This document shows, piece by piece, positions 42,489-52,395 of a stretch of DNA of 64,000 nucleotides. The stretch comes from UBA2336 sp964419145 (GTDB lineage: Bacteria > Bacteroidota > Bacteroidia > Cytophagales > Cyclobacteriaceae). The number at the start of each line of letters is the position of its first letter. Within the stretch, counting starts at the first letter, position 1. A model generated the notes under the pieces. That model was given only the letters and a program-made list of their open reading frames with translations, was not told the DNA's origin and ran no database searches. Location of the stretch: assembly GCA_964419145.1 (NCBI GenBank), contig CAYQOM010000002.1:1-64000 (forward strand), given 5' to 3'. The position numbers and the translations under genes were made by a program.

Positions 42489-43604
42489 TCAGGTTAACTT
42501 TACCAGGGGTAGGGTTATGGAGAAGTGCGTTTCCGTTTTTTTCGTGAAAATGCTTTTTCCGGTAAGAATTTTGAAGCGTTCATCCAGGTTTTGCAACCCG
42601 ATTTTCGATGAGTGGCGAATGCTTCGCTTTTCTCGTAGCGCATTCTGTACAATCATATGGTTACCTTCCAGTTTAAGCAAAACATCCAATGGTTCTTGCT
42701 CTGAAATTTCATTATGCTTCACAATATTCTCCATCGCGATAAAGGCCGAAATGGGTGGAATAAGAAATTCTTTTTCACTTGTTCCGTTAAGGTGTTTGTG
42801 AATGGTTAACGCATAACCAAAACGCAACGTCAACAATTCGGTATATTTTTCTACAAACGCGAGTTCATCCTCCAGCAATACAAGGCTTTGGTCTTTCTGA
42901 CTAAGAATATACCGGTATATATCAGCCAGATTTTCAGTAAACTGAAGTGCCTTACGGGAATCGGTTGTAATCAGGTGTGAAAGGCTGTTCAACGCGTTGA
43001 ACATGAAGTGCGGATCGATTTGATTTTTTAACGCCTGAAGTTCGGCCTCGGCTTTAGCCTGTTTCAATAATGCGTTTTTGGTTTGTTCATGTTGTTGTTC
43101 TTTTACCATGAACACGGTTTCATACACGTGGGTGATAAACAGCACGGTAATCACAATGATCAGGGCAACAATTAGAATCGTGTTCCAGTTTATCGCGTCA
43201 AATCCGGCCCATCGGTACCACAAACACAACCACGCAATGGTGAGCGGAGTGGTATAGAAGATGTTATTGAAAAACAGTAAAATCAGTTTTTCAATAGGCT
43301 TATCAAACCAGGTAAATCGTTGTCGTGTGCGAAACATCAGGTAACGGTTGCCCTGCCACACCAACCCGGCTAACACAATGAAGTACGGATAGCCCAACCA
43401 ATAGGCTGTATCGTGAAGGGTTAAGTGGCCAAACACCCCGGTAATGTTTGGTATTACAATTCCAAAAAAGGGTATGCCAACCAAACGAATGGTGATATCA
43501 TTAAGCTGAACTTCTTCGGATTTTTCCGGTTCAGTTGCGCTTTTTTCCGGTTCGGTATATCCATCAGGTTTCACAAGGATAAAGGTGACAAATTCCGTAA
43601 TCAT
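42489..43604 (-). CDS. LytS-type membrane sensor histidine kinase (second pair)
   Basis: About 371 residues from the ATG at 43604. The frame continues 34 codons upstream to 43706, but that would overlap the divergent gene at 43625, and the first helix begins after 43604. Helices at about 40-56, 70-87, 110-130 and 140-160; then His199 (LKNQIDPHFMFNALN), the ATPase motif AMENIVKHNE and SKIGLQNLDERF. Pairs with the LytTR regulator downstream. Only about 20 bp separate its start from the divergent DUF1761 gene, so the start choice is not certain. Confidence 0.83.
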   Translation of the reverse strand: MITEFVTFILVKPDGYTEPEKSATEPEKSEEVQLNDITIRLVGIPFFGIVIPNITGVFGHLTLHDTAYWLGYPYFIVLAGLVWQGNRYLMFRTRQRFTWFDKPIEKLILLFFNNIFYTTPLTIAWLCLWYRWAGFDAINWNTILIVALIIVITVLFITHVYETVFMVKEQQHEQTKNALLKQAKAEAELQALKNQIDPHFMFNALNSLSHLITTDSRKALQFTENLADIYRYILSQKDQSLVLLEDELAFVEKYTELLTLRFGYALTIHKHLNGTSEKEFLIPPISAFIAMENIVKHNEISEQEPLDVLLKLEGNHMIVQNALREKRSIRHSSKIGLQNLDERFKILTGKSIFTKKTETHFSITLPLVKLT

Positions 43605-43624
43605 TTCAACCAACCCTTTTGTAT

Positions 43625-44029
43625 ATGGAAAATATGGACTTGAATTATTGGGCCATTCTGGTGGCCGCATTATCCACTTTTTTAATTGGTGGCTTATGGT
43701 ACTCACCGGCTGTTTTTGGTAAAGCCTGGATGAAGGAAAACGGATTCACAGAAGAGGATCTGAAAAAGGGAAGTATGGCAAAAATTTTCGGCTTGGCTTT
43801 TTTTCTGGGGTTAATTGCAGCGATTAATCTCGCTATGTTTATGGGACCCGAAAGCGATCCGACTATGGGTGCGCTGTGGGGCTTTTTGGCTGGCTTTGGC
43901 TGGGTGGCTACCTTTGTGGGTACGCATTATTTGTTCGAACGAAAATCATTCAAATTGTTTTTGATCAATGCCGGGTACAGTGTGGTAGCGCTTACCGTGA
44001 TGGGCGTAATCCTTGCAGCGTGGAAATAA
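43625..44029 (+). CDS. DUF1761 family membrane protein
   Basis: 134 residues from the ATG at 43625 (MENMDLNYWAILVAALSTF). Four membrane helices (about 7-28, 50-72, 80-100, 112-132). The motif GGLWYSPAVFGKAWMKENGF after helix 1 is diagnostic for DUF1761. Function unknown. Followed after 34 bp by a VOC protein, possibly in one transcript. Confidence 0.88.
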   Translation: MENMDLNYWAILVAALSTFLIGGLWYSPAVFGKAWMKENGFTEEDLKKGSMAKIFGLAFFLGLIAAINLAMFMGPESDPTMGALWGFLAGFGWVATFVGTHYLFERKSFKLFLINAGYSVVALTVMGVILAAWK

Positions 44030-44063
44030 CAACATTCACCATTAACATCTTACAATTTAAAAT

Positions 44064-44447
44064 ATGAAAAAACTGAACAATGCTGTCAGCTGGTTTGAGA
44101 TACCGGCAACCGATCTTAAACGTGCAAAGAAATTTTACGAATCTATTTTCGGTATTGAACTCACGGAAATCACCATGGCAGGTGATTTAAAAATGGCCAT
44201 GTTTCCTACCGAAGATGGCACGGTTGGTGGTGCCGTGTGCGCGCACAAGGATTTTTATCATCCGTCACAGCAGGGTACCATGGTGTACCTGAATGGCAGC
44301 CCCGATTTACAGGATGTACTTTCGAAGGTGGAAGGAGCCGGAGGTAAAATCTTTATGCCGAAAACCCAAATCACGCCTGAGTACGGTTACATGGCTGTAT
44401 TCATAGACAGTGAAGGAAACCGGGTGGCGTTGCATTCAATGGGGTGA
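44064..44447 (+). CDS. VOC superfamily (glyoxalase-like) protein
   Basis: 127-residue single VOC module with two beta-alpha-beta-beta-beta units: SWFEIPATDLKRAKKFYESI and a second half ending YMAVFIDSEGNRVALHS. Close in layout to small glyoxalase/bleomycin-resistance-like proteins. No defining metal-ligand set can be confirmed, so substrate and reaction are open. Convergent with the GAF kinase gene. Confidence 0.85.
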   Translation: MKKLNNAVSWFEIPATDLKRAKKFYESIFGIELTEITMAGDLKMAMFPTEDGTVGGAVCAHKDFYHPSQQGTMVYLNGSPDLQDVLSKVEGAGGKIFMPKTQITPEYGYMAVFIDSEGNRVALHSMG

Positions 44448-44466
44448 TGGTGAATAACCCGACTGA

Positions 44467-45669
44467 TTAATTAATTCCGTTTTTCAAGGAGAAATAAAAA
44501 GTTGCGCCTTCATTCAGCTTGGCGTCAGCCCAAATTTTACCGCCATGCCGGTGAATAATTCTGCTTACGTTGGCCAGGCCAATACCCGATCCTTCAAACT
44601 CACTTTTGTTGTGTAACCGCTGAAAAGGAACAAAAAGCTTGTTCACGTATTTCATGTTAAACCCAACGCCATTGTCCTTAACGGTAAAAATGATTTCATC
44701 GCCTTGTTGGTGCGAAGATATCTCTACCCGTGGATGTTTGGTTTTGGATGAATACTTTACAGCATTTGAAATAAGGTTGTATATGGCCTGGCGCATCAAG
44801 GTGTAGTCTGCTTCAATTTCGTGCAGTGGATGTATTAAAATAGTGGCTTCCGTTTTCACATCCTGCTCTATGTCGTCCACTACCGATTTCACCAAGGCAT
44901 TCATGTCGACACGCGTTTTGGAGATTTCTTTTTTATCGAGTTTCGATAACTCCAGCAAATCATCTACGAGGGCACTCATACGCACAGCATTTTTACCAGC
45001 TGCCTGAAGCATATTCAATTCTCCATCTGCTAATTTTCCATCTGAATTTTCGGTAACCATCCGTATCAGTGAGTTAATGGAGCGCAGTGGTGACTGAAGG
45101 TCGTGCGATACCGAATATGAAAACGCCTCCAATTCCTGGTTGAGGTATTCCAATTCTGCTGTTCTTTGCCTTACCCGTTCCTCCAATTGATTGTATACAG
45201 AGATATTTTCCATCGATACCGATGTAATATCAGCCAGAGCCTGCAAAAGCTCCACCTCTTCTTTTGTGGACTCATATTCATTAGCCCAATAATTTCCGAT
45301 GGCGCCAACGGGATCCATAAGGCGAATGGGAACAATCACCAGGCTCTTTACAAAGGTTGGAGCATACGCATCAGCTGGAATGCGCGAATCTGAATAGATA
45401 TCTTTAATCACTACGCTGGAGCGATTAATCATGGCCCAACCGCTAATACAATGCTCAAGCGGAAAGCGTTGCCCTTTCCATAACGGGGCAATGGCATCTT
45501 CATTCGCGTAGAAGCAATGGTCTTTATCTTTTAAAACAAAGGTAACTCCTTCTGCCCCGGTCAATTTTCGGGCAGACCGTTGAACGATTTCAATGACGGC
45601 ATCCAGATCCCGCACCAGGGAAAGTTGTTGGATGGTGGAGACAAGTAACTTGAGATGTTCTCCTGTCAT
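44467..45669 (-). CDS. GAF-domain sensor histidine kinase
   Basis: 400 residues, no membrane helices. GAF at about 15-160 (GVTFVLKDKDHCFYANED, CISGWAMINRSSVVIKDIY), coiled linker, HisKA with His189 (FSYSVSHDLQSPLRSINS), ATPase domain with NLISNAVKYSSK, DNGVGFN and GSGIGLANVSRI. The layout is phytochrome-kinase-like (bacteriophytochrome C-terminal type) without a chromophore domain. No response regulator gene is adjacent, so it is an orphan kinase. Confidence 0.88.
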   Translation of the reverse strand: MTGEHLKLLVSTIQQLSLVRDLDAVIEIVQRSARKLTGAEGVTFVLKDKDHCFYANEDAIAPLWKGQRFPLEHCISGWAMINRSSVVIKDIYSDSRIPADAYAPTFVKSLVIVPIRLMDPVGAIGNYWANEYESTKEEVELLQALADITSVSMENISVYNQLEERVRQRTAELEYLNQELEAFSYSVSHDLQSPLRSINSLIRMVTENSDGKLADGELNMLQAAGKNAVRMSALVDDLLELSKLDKKEISKTRVDMNALVKSVVDDIEQDVKTEATILIHPLHEIEADYTLMRQAIYNLISNAVKYSSKTKHPRVEISSHQQGDEIIFTVKDNGVGFNMKYVNKLFVPFQRLHNKSEFEGSGIGLANVSRIIHRHGGKIWADAKLNEGATFYFSLKNGIN

Positions 45670-45957
45670 AAATGGTTTTGAGGTTCAGGTGGAACATGGC
45701 CGCATATACCAGAATATGAAAGCCTGAACGAAGTTACCAAAAAGTTTGCACATATAGGAGAAACTCCCATGCCAGCTTAGTGCTTGTCGGATTTTGCCCC
45801 TCAGAATGTCATAATTGGGGGTATTTGAGACAATGGACAGCAATAAGTTTAGTGTCAGAATATTAAAATTTGGAATCATGAATCTACAATCGATCTAACT
45901 CGTCTTCATGACAAGCCATTGTGCCTGTTACTTTGATAATCACGGAATTATGATCAG

Positions 45958-46191
45958 CTATTCAATTGTCAATGCAACAAGAATTATGATCAATAAGTAG
46001 AAAAGAGCTCCAGATGATAATAGAAAAACTACTCGCTTTCTCTCTTTGTCAGTTGGATCACCATGATAGAAAATTTGATAGCCTGTAAATCTAACCAGAA
46101 TTAAAAAGGCTATTGGCCCGAACAGAAATATCAGGATGTCATGCCCTAAGCCATTTCTTTTATTGTCAGTAGAATTTACTTTTCCGTTCAT
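45958..46191 (-). CDS. Small two-helix membrane protein
   Basis: 77 residues: polar N-terminus, helix at about 17-35 (ILIFLFGPIAFLILVRF), a loop with DPTDKERKRVV, and a second helix at about 54-75 (GALFYLLIIILVALTIE). No family recognised. It lies in an AT-rich patch between the GAF kinase and a broken gene. The 288 bp between 45670 and 45957 show no supportable gene or structure. Confidence 0.55.
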   Translation of the reverse strand: MNGKVNSTDNKRNGLGHDILIFLFGPIAFLILVRFTGYQIFYHGDPTDKERKRVVFLLSSGALFYLLIIILVALTIE

Positions 46192-46241
46192 GCAGTAAGT
46201 AACACTGATGGGGTTTTAATTGTCTAACAAAGCTCCAGTTA

Positions 46242-46754
46242 CTATAATTTGTCTTTATCAATTTGTTTACGATGATTTTCAATGTCGGTCAACATAAATT
46301 CAATCATCTCGCTTCGCTTTAGTCTCGTTCGCTTTGTATACAAGTCCTTTCTTATAGTCAATAAGAGATCACTAAAGACTCTTAGAATGTGTTCACCATA
46401 TTCTATATTATCCTTAAAGTGTTCCGGTTTCCTATTAAAGAATGTTTGCATTAATTTGTTGTAAGCTCTGACAACGTCATCTGATCCAAATGTCATTAGG
46501 TTAAATGCAGCCCTTCGATAATCAATTCCTGTCATTTTATTGAGTTCCTTTTCTCTTAATTTTTCCGGGGCTGAAAAGGTTAGAAATCCACTAAATGGCT
46601 CAAGGAGCTTCTCATATGTCTGAATTTTGAATTCTCTAGCTCTCTCCTCCTAAGTTAGTAATTCTTCTCTCTTGGCTTTAACAATCCAGGTAATTAGCCC
46701 GCCTGTCGTTAGGAGAATTGGTGATATAATCGCTATTAGTAGTCCGGTGTCCAT
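46242..46754 (-). pseudogene. Broken hypothetical membrane-anchored protein (in-frame TAG)
   Basis: From the ATG at 46754 one frame gives an N-terminal membrane helix (MDTGLLIAIISPILLTTGGL), reaches a TAG at 46652-46650 (codon 35), and continues in the same frame without shift for 136 more codons (EERAREFKIQTYEKLLEPF onwards) to the stop at 46242. The two parts together make a 170-residue protein of a recognisable Bacteroidota type with a single helix and a long helical cytoplasmic part. One base change (for example CAG to TAG) explains the break. A shorter protein could still start at the ATG at 46535. Confidence 0.72.
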
Positions 46755-46799
46755 TCTTCCATGCAATGCATGTCAACTTCCGAATATATAAAATCCTCC

Positions 46800-47129
46800 T
46801 CACTTTTTCCCCAAATCCCAATAATTCGGTTCGGCCTTGGTGGTAAGTTGGTTCCAGATGTCTGGTGTTACGCGATGACCCTCTAACGTGCGCAGTTCGC
46901 GGTTATACACTTTTACAATGGGGTTAAAAGTAACATCAGGCGTAATGAGGGTATAGGTTTGTTCAGCGCCTTCTTTGGGCGGATCAGTTTCAACAATGAT
47001 TTCAACTTTATTGTGGAGTAGCAATTGTTGCAGAAAGTCCGCACGATTTTTTGAAACATTTGCCTCAATGATGCGAAACGTTTTTCCATCTATTTCTTTT
47101 GTCGGATGTTGAAATTTATCGAGCGGCAT
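46800..47129 (-). CDS. Conserved hypothetical protein
   Basis: 109 residues, soluble, mixed alpha/beta (GKTFRIIEANVSKNRADFLQ, KVEIIVETDPPKEGAEQ, YTLITPDVTFNPIVKVYNRE). No known domain recognised. Codon use and size look like a real gene. It lies 30 bp downstream of nuoN on the same strand and might be read through from the complex I operon, but nothing ties it functionally to it. Confidence 0.65.
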   Translation of the reverse strand: MPLDKFQHPTKEIDGKTFRIIEANVSKNRADFLQQLLLHNKVEIIVETDPPKEGAEQTYTLITPDVTFNPIVKVYNRELRTLEGHRVTPDIWNQLTTKAEPNYWDLGKK

Positions 47130-47159
47130 TTTTCTGGTTATTACTATTTATTCGTCATA

Positions 47160-48578
47160 TCAATTCCCGATCACACAAAGATTCTTAATGTATTCAAACA
47201 CCGGACTATAAAATCCAATAATCAATATGCCCACCGAACAAGCTATCAACGAAAAGCGCATGGCCATATCACTGGTAAAGGTGGTTACGGGTGTATCACT
47301 GCTATTAATGAACATAGCCTTAACCACTAACAAGTAATAATATAAGGAGATCACCGTATTGAGCACGGCAACGCCAAGCAATACATAGAACCCGCTTTCA
47401 GCTACCGCGGTAAACAGAAAGAATTTCCCAAAGAAACCGGCCAATGGCGGAATGCCGGCTAATGAGAACAGGGCCAGCATCATCACTAGGCTCAGCTTCG
47501 GGTTGGTTTTATAAAGTCCGTTGTAATCGTCAAGCGTTACTTTTCCGGACGCTTGTTCAACGGCCTGTAGTACACCAAAGGCTGCCAGGTTGGAGAACAC
47601 GTATACCAGTACAAAATAGATGACGGTAGCCATGCCTAATGTTGTGCCGCCAACAATCCCCAACATAATAAAACCCGCTTGCGCAATGGAAGAAAACGCC
47701 AGGAATCGTTTTAAGTTTTGCTGACGAATGGCAAACAGGTTGCCAATGGTCATGGTAAGTATGGAAGTGGCATACAACACCTCTTGCCACATGGGTTGAA
47801 TAACGCGGAACAAGGTGGTGAGTACAATGACCAGAATGAAAACAGCCGAACCTTTTGAAATGACCGACAGGTACGAAGTAACACTGGTCGGGCTGCCTTC
47901 GTACACATCGGCTGTCCACAGGTGAAACGGAACGATGCTGATTTTGAACGCGAGGCCAGAAAAGAAAAAGATGAAGCCCAGCACATTGATCATGGAGTCT
48001 GAACTTTCATACGAATTGAAATACAGGTTTCCACTGGCGGCAAAGAGTATGGAGATACCAAACAGTAAAATGGCAGATGAAAAAGCAGAAGAGAGAATCA
48101 GCTTGATACCCGCTTCCGCAGATTTACTTTTGAATTGTTCATAGGCCGCCAACGCAGCAATCGGGATGGTGGTGAGTTCAAGTCCGAGATAGAACATAAG
48201 AAAATGCCCGGAAGAGATCATGTAACTCACCCCTATCAGGCTGGCGAGCATCAATAAATAAAATTCAGTGATTCTGTCCTGGTAGTTCGGTTGTTTCAGC
48301 CAACTGAAACTTTGCAAAAAGATAATCAACACGCCAACGTTCAGGATGTTCTTCATGAGGATGCGCAGCGGATCGGTCACGTACATGCTTCCGAACACGG
48401 TGCCGGTATCAGCCGGCAAAAATCCGAGAAGCGTTACCAGTGCCATCAGCACGCATGCAAACAGCTTTATATTTTGCTTACGGGTTTCATCCATCCCGAT
48501 TTCCGCAATCAGCAGGATCAGGGCTACAGCTACCAGCGCCCATTCGTGTCGCATAATCATGAGTTCGTTCAGACTCAT
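47160..48578 (-). CDS. nuoN: Complex I subunit N (proton-pumping membrane subunit)
   Basis: 472 residues, about 14 membrane helices, antiporter-like subunit of NADH-quinone oxidoreductase-type complex I. Motifs: FLMFYLGLELTTIPIAALAA near 125-145 (family Glu), LSSAFSSAILLFGIS, and AGIPPLAGFFGKFFLF near 370. Last gene of the complex I operon, 115 bp after nuoM; that gap has AT-rich repetitive sequence of the ATTTACGATTTATGATT type and no gene. Confidence 0.93.
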   Translation of the reverse strand: MSLNELMIMRHEWALVAVALILLIAEIGMDETRKQNIKLFACVLMALVTLLGFLPADTGTVFGSMYVTDPLRILMKNILNVGVLIIFLQSFSWLKQPNYQDRITEFYLLMLASLIGVSYMISSGHFLMFYLGLELTTIPIAALAAYEQFKSKSAEAGIKLILSSAFSSAILLFGISILFAASGNLYFNSYESSDSMINVLGFIFFFSGLAFKISIVPFHLWTADVYEGSPTSVTSYLSVISKGSAVFILVIVLTTLFRVIQPMWQEVLYATSILTMTIGNLFAIRQQNLKRFLAFSSIAQAGFIMLGIVGGTTLGMATVIYFVLVYVFSNLAAFGVLQAVEQASGKVTLDDYNGLYKTNPKLSLVMMLALFSLAGIPPLAGFFGKFFLFTAVAESGFYVLLGVAVLNTVISLYYYLLVVKAMFINSSDTPVTTFTSDMAMRFSLIACSVGILIIGFYSPVFEYIKNLCVIGN

Positions 48579-48693
48579 ATTTTTTCGATTTACGATTTAT
48601 GATTGAAGATTAGCGATTTTTGAAGAGAGATCTGAAATCAAAAATCTGCAAGCGTCAATCTTATTTTTATATCTCCTCGTGTTATTTTATTTG

Positions 48694-50169
48694 TCACTCT
48701 AATATTGCCCCCAGACTTTCCATGATCATATCCGAAAGCCACAAGGGCGCAATTCCAATTATTACTATTGCCACAATCAATGTTACGGTAGCCAGCTTCT
48801 CGTGCCATTTGGCGGGCTCCAGGTGTTGATAGGCTTCATTCTTAATCGGGCCCATCAGCAAACTGCCTACAACACGCAAAATGTAAACGGCTGTTACCAC
48901 AATAGATGAAATGGCTACAATGGTAATCACCCGATGAAACATATCCGGATGTTGAAATGCACCAACGAAAATCGTCATCTCAGCCACAAAACCACTCAAG
49001 CCTGGTAAGCCTAACGAAGCCAGACCGGCAATTACGTAACAAACCGAAAGGAATGGCAGTACCTTCATCAATCCACTCATTTCATGGACAATACGTGTGT
49101 GCGTACGCGAATACAGCATGCCGATCAATGCAAAGAAGAGGGCGGTCATTAATCCGTGCGAAATCATTTGAAGTACTGCACCGTTGGAAGCTGTTTCATT
49201 TAGCATGAGTATTGCAAACAACACCAACCCGCAGTGGCTTACCGATGAATAGGCGTTGATGTATTTCAAATCGCTTTGTGCGATTACACCCAACGCACCA
49301 TAAATGACAGAGATAGAGGTAAGGATTAAGAAAATCCATGACAGTTCATGCGCAGCTTCAGACATCAGTGCAATGGCTACTTTCAAGCATCCATATCCAC
49401 CCAGTTTCATCAACACACCGGCATGGAGCATGGATACGGCCGTAGGGGCGGAGCTGTGTCCGTCTGGTGACCAGGTGTGAAACGGAAACAACGCGCCAAT
49501 TACACCAAACCCGATAAAGGTGATGGGGAAGAAGATGCGCTGCATTTCGATGGAGAAATTCTGGTTCGCCAATTCAAGAATATTGAAGCTGTGCGCACCG
49601 TTCATATCGGAATGAAAATAAATGCCGAGAATACCAACAACCAATAAGGCTGATCCGGCCATCAGCATCAGCGTAAGCTTCATGGCGCTGTATTCCTTTT
49701 TACCGCTGCCCCAAATGCCAATGAGGAGATACATCGGGATAACCGCAAGCTCAAAGAACAAAAACATCACAAATAAATCAAGTGAGATAAAGAACCCGAA
49801 AACTCCGGTGGCCAGGATGATCAGCGAAACGAAAAACTCCCGGAATTGATCCTTCACTTCCCAGCTCGCAAAAATTCCAGTGAAGATCACGATGGAGGTG
49901 AGCAATATCATGGCTACCGAAATGCCATCTACACCGATATCAAAATTGATATTGAGGGCAGGGTACCATTCAAATCGCTTTCCGAATAGTACCGGTTCAG
50001 TATTATCAGCGGCTCTTTCTTTTAGAAACAGATACAGCAAGTAAAAGGACAGGATCAACTGAATGCTCATTCCCACAGCCGATAGGTTTTTAGTCTGTCG
50101 TGCATCACGCGCAAACATGACGGCCAAAGCTGTTAATGCAGGGATAACGATGAGTGCAATCAGTATCAT
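48694..50169 (-). CDS. nuoM: Complex I subunit M
   Basis: 491 residues, about 14 membrane helices. Antiporter-like proton channel with FLFFELAVIPMYLLIGIWG (conserved Glu and the GxWG turn), FHTWSPDGHSSAPTAVSMLHAGVLMKLGGYG (given here as FHTWSPDGHSSAPTA then LMKLGGYG) and LPGLSGFVAEMTIF. Starts 3 bp after the nuoL stop. Confidence 0.95.
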   Translation of the reverse strand: MILIALIVIPALTALAVMFARDARQTKNLSAVGMSIQLILSFYLLYLFLKERAADNTEPVLFGKRFEWYPALNINFDIGVDGISVAMILLTSIVIFTGIFASWEVKDQFREFFVSLIILATGVFGFFISLDLFVMFLFFELAVIPMYLLIGIWGSGKKEYSAMKLTLMLMAGSALLVVGILGIYFHSDMNGAHSFNILELANQNFSIEMQRIFFPITFIGFGVIGALFPFHTWSPDGHSSAPTAVSMLHAGVLMKLGGYGCLKVAIALMSEAAHELSWIFLILTSISVIYGALGVIAQSDLKYINAYSSVSHCGLVLFAILMLNETASNGAVLQMISHGLMTALFFALIGMLYSRTHTRIVHEMSGLMKVLPFLSVCYVIAGLASLGLPGLSGFVAEMTIFVGAFQHPDMFHRVITIVAISSIVVTAVYILRVVGSLLMGPIKNEAYQHLEPAKWHEKLATVTLIVAIVIIGIAPLWLSDMIMESLGAILE

Positions 50170-50172
50170 ACG

Positions 50173-52068
50173 TTAGGCATAGTTGAATATCATGATCAAT
50201 ACAATCAAAACCACTCCTGATAAAAAGATGTACGCATAGTGCTGCAATTGTCCCGACTGCAACCCTTTTATTTCTGCTGACAACTTATTGGTAGCGGTGG
50301 CTGTAAAATCCATTAGCGCATCTATCACATGCCGGTCGAACCAGGCAATGGGTTTTGATATCAGGTTAAAGATGATTTTTTTAGTAATAAATACGTAGAG
50401 TTCATCGATGTAGAATTTCTTCATGGCAACCCGATACAATCCGTTTAGCGTTGAAGCGATTTTTTCGGATAATGGAGATTCCTTTTTGTACAATGCCCAT
50501 GCGATCAGTATTCCGGTTGCGGCCACAACGATGGAAAGAATCGCTACGGTTTCATTCATTTCAACATGCAGCGGTTGGCTGTCCGATGAAACGAATTTCC
50601 CGAAAGGAATGAATCCAGCAACAACCGAACCAACGGCCAATACAATCATTGGCACCAGCATGATGAAAGAAGATTCATGGGGCTTGTGTTCATAAACTGT
50701 TTCACGATTCCAGAACACCAGAAAGTACAAACGGAACATGTAGAATGCGGTGAGGCCTGCGGTGAATGTTGCTATCGCAAAGTACACCGGACTGCTGTTT
50801 AATGTGGCAGCAAGAATTTCATCTTTACTAAAGAATCCTGCAAAAGGAGGAATACCCGCAATGGCCAAACATGCAATCAGGAACACGATGTGCGTAACCG
50901 GTTGATGCTTGCGCAGATTACCCATTTCACGGATGTCGTTGCTATGGATGGTGTGGATGATAGAACCTGCACCCAAGAAAAGTAATGCCTTGAAGAACGC
51001 ATGCGTGAACAAGTGAAACATGGAGGCGGTAAAACCTAATCCTTGATCACCGTAATCTGAAACACCAAGCGCCAGCATCATGTACCCGATTTGCGACATG
51101 GTGGAGAAGGCGAGAATGCGTTTGATGTCGGTTTGCGTACAGGCAATGATGGCGGCAAACAAAAGCGTGAAGGCACCAATGAAGGCAACGGCATCCAGGG
51201 CTTCCGGAGCATGGAAACTAAACACCGGAAACATGCGTGCCACCAAAAAAACACCGGCCACTACCATGGTCGCGGCATGTATCAATGCCGATACCGGTGT
51301 GGGGCCTTCCATGGCATCAGGCAGCCAGATGTGCAATGGAAACATGGCCGACTTGCCCGCACCACCCATGAAAATGAGCATGAGCGCCCAGGTGAGAACG
51401 GACAATCCAAGAAATGAACTGCCCGTCATCGTGGTGAAGGCAACATGGTTCGGATCGGTGATCGCGGTGAAATCGAAAGTACCCGTATAATAGGAGAGTA
51501 GCAGTATGCCTACGAGAAATCCAAAGTCGGCAAAGCGCGTAACAATAAATGCTTTCTTAGCTGCCGCTACTGCTTCGGGCTTGTCGTAATAGTACCCGAT
51601 CAACAGGTAAGAGGACACCCCCACTAGTTCCCAGAACATGTAGAGTTGAAACAAGTTGGTTGCCACCACCAACCCCAGCATCGAAAAACTAAATAATGAA
51701 AGAAAAGCGTAGTACCGAACAAATCCTTTTTCGCCATGCATGTAACCGAGGCTGTAAAGAAACACCATTAACGAAACCGTAGTGATCACTACGAGCATCA
51801 TTACAGAAATGGGATCCAGTAGAATTCCCATATCGATTTGAAGTGTTTCATTAAACCGAAGCCAGGTAATCTGAAAGGGAATTACTTTTTCAAACGAAGC
51901 AGACTGAAAGAAATAGGAGTATGCAGTAACCCAAGCCAGAACCGTTGCCATACCGATCGCCCCGGTAGCCAACCAACCCGCAACCCGATGCGGAAGTTTG
52001 CCACTCAGCAATCCGTTTATCACGAAAGCTGCGAAGGGTAACGCTATGATCAGGATAACATATGACAT
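50173..52068 (-). CDS. nuoL: Complex I subunit L
   Basis: 631 residues, about 16 membrane helices and the long lateral helix at the C-terminus (from about 520). Motifs: YMFWELVGVSSYLLIGYYY, GKSAMFPLHIWLPDAMEGPT, ALIHAATMVVAGVFLVAR and IPPFAGFFSKDEIL. Distal proton-pumping subunit. Starts 9 bp after nuoK. Confidence 0.96.
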   Translation of the reverse strand: MSYVILIIALPFAAFVINGLLSGKLPHRVAGWLATGAIGMATVLAWVTAYSYFFQSASFEKVIPFQITWLRFNETLQIDMGILLDPISVMMLVVITTVSLMVFLYSLGYMHGEKGFVRYYAFLSLFSFSMLGLVVATNLFQLYMFWELVGVSSYLLIGYYYDKPEAVAAAKKAFIVTRFADFGFLVGILLLSYYTGTFDFTAITDPNHVAFTTMTGSSFLGLSVLTWALMLIFMGGAGKSAMFPLHIWLPDAMEGPTPVSALIHAATMVVAGVFLVARMFPVFSFHAPEALDAVAFIGAFTLLFAAIIACTQTDIKRILAFSTMSQIGYMMLALGVSDYGDQGLGFTASMFHLFTHAFFKALLFLGAGSIIHTIHSNDIREMGNLRKHQPVTHIVFLIACLAIAGIPPFAGFFSKDEILAATLNSSPVYFAIATFTAGLTAFYMFRLYFLVFWNRETVYEHKPHESSFIMLVPMIVLAVGSVVAGFIPFGKFVSSDSQPLHVEMNETVAILSIVVAATGILIAWALYKKESPLSEKIASTLNGLYRVAMKKFYIDELYVFITKKIIFNLISKPIAWFDRHVIDALMDFTATATNKLSAEIKGLQSGQLQHYAYIFLSGVVLIVLIMIFNYA

Positions 52069-52077
52069 TGTTTCCTC

Positions 52078-52395
52078 TTAATATTTCATTTTATCTACCT
52101 CCTCCACATCAATGGAGCGAATGTTTCTGTACAGGTTTATAAATATGGCAATGGCCACAGCCGCTTCAGCAGCAGCAATGGCAATGATGAACAAGGCAAA
52201 GAAATGTCCTGAAATCTGGTCGGGATATAAGTACCGATCAAAAATCACAAAATTGATATTTACCGCATTCAGCATTAGCTCTACACCAATCAGCATGGTA
52301 ACAAGGTTTCGTCTTGTCAGAAAACCATAGGCCCCGATGAAAAACATGGCGCTGGTTACAATCAATACATGCGATATGGGAACATGCTCCATCAT
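52078..52395 (-). CDS. nuoK: Complex I subunit K
   Basis: 105 residues, three helices. GVELMLNAVNINFVIF carries the conserved membrane Glu, and ALFIIAIAAAEAAVAIAIF the second Glu of the proton path. Length matches the family. Overlaps nuoJ by 4 bp. Confidence 0.95.
   Translation of the reverse strand: MMEHVPISHVLIVTSAMFFIGAYGFLTRRNLVTMLIGVELMLNAVNINFVIFDRYLYPDQISGHFFALFIIAIAAAEAAVAIAIFINLYRNIRSIDVEEVDKMKY

Noticed and set aside
43605..43706. 34-codon N-terminal extension of the second LytS kinase
   Set aside because: It would overlap the divergent DUF1761 gene and adds only a polar, non-conserved-looking stretch.
45685..45879. 64-codon minus-strand frame upstream of the GAF kinase
   Set aside because: No domain, no ribosome site and unusual composition; treated as chance.
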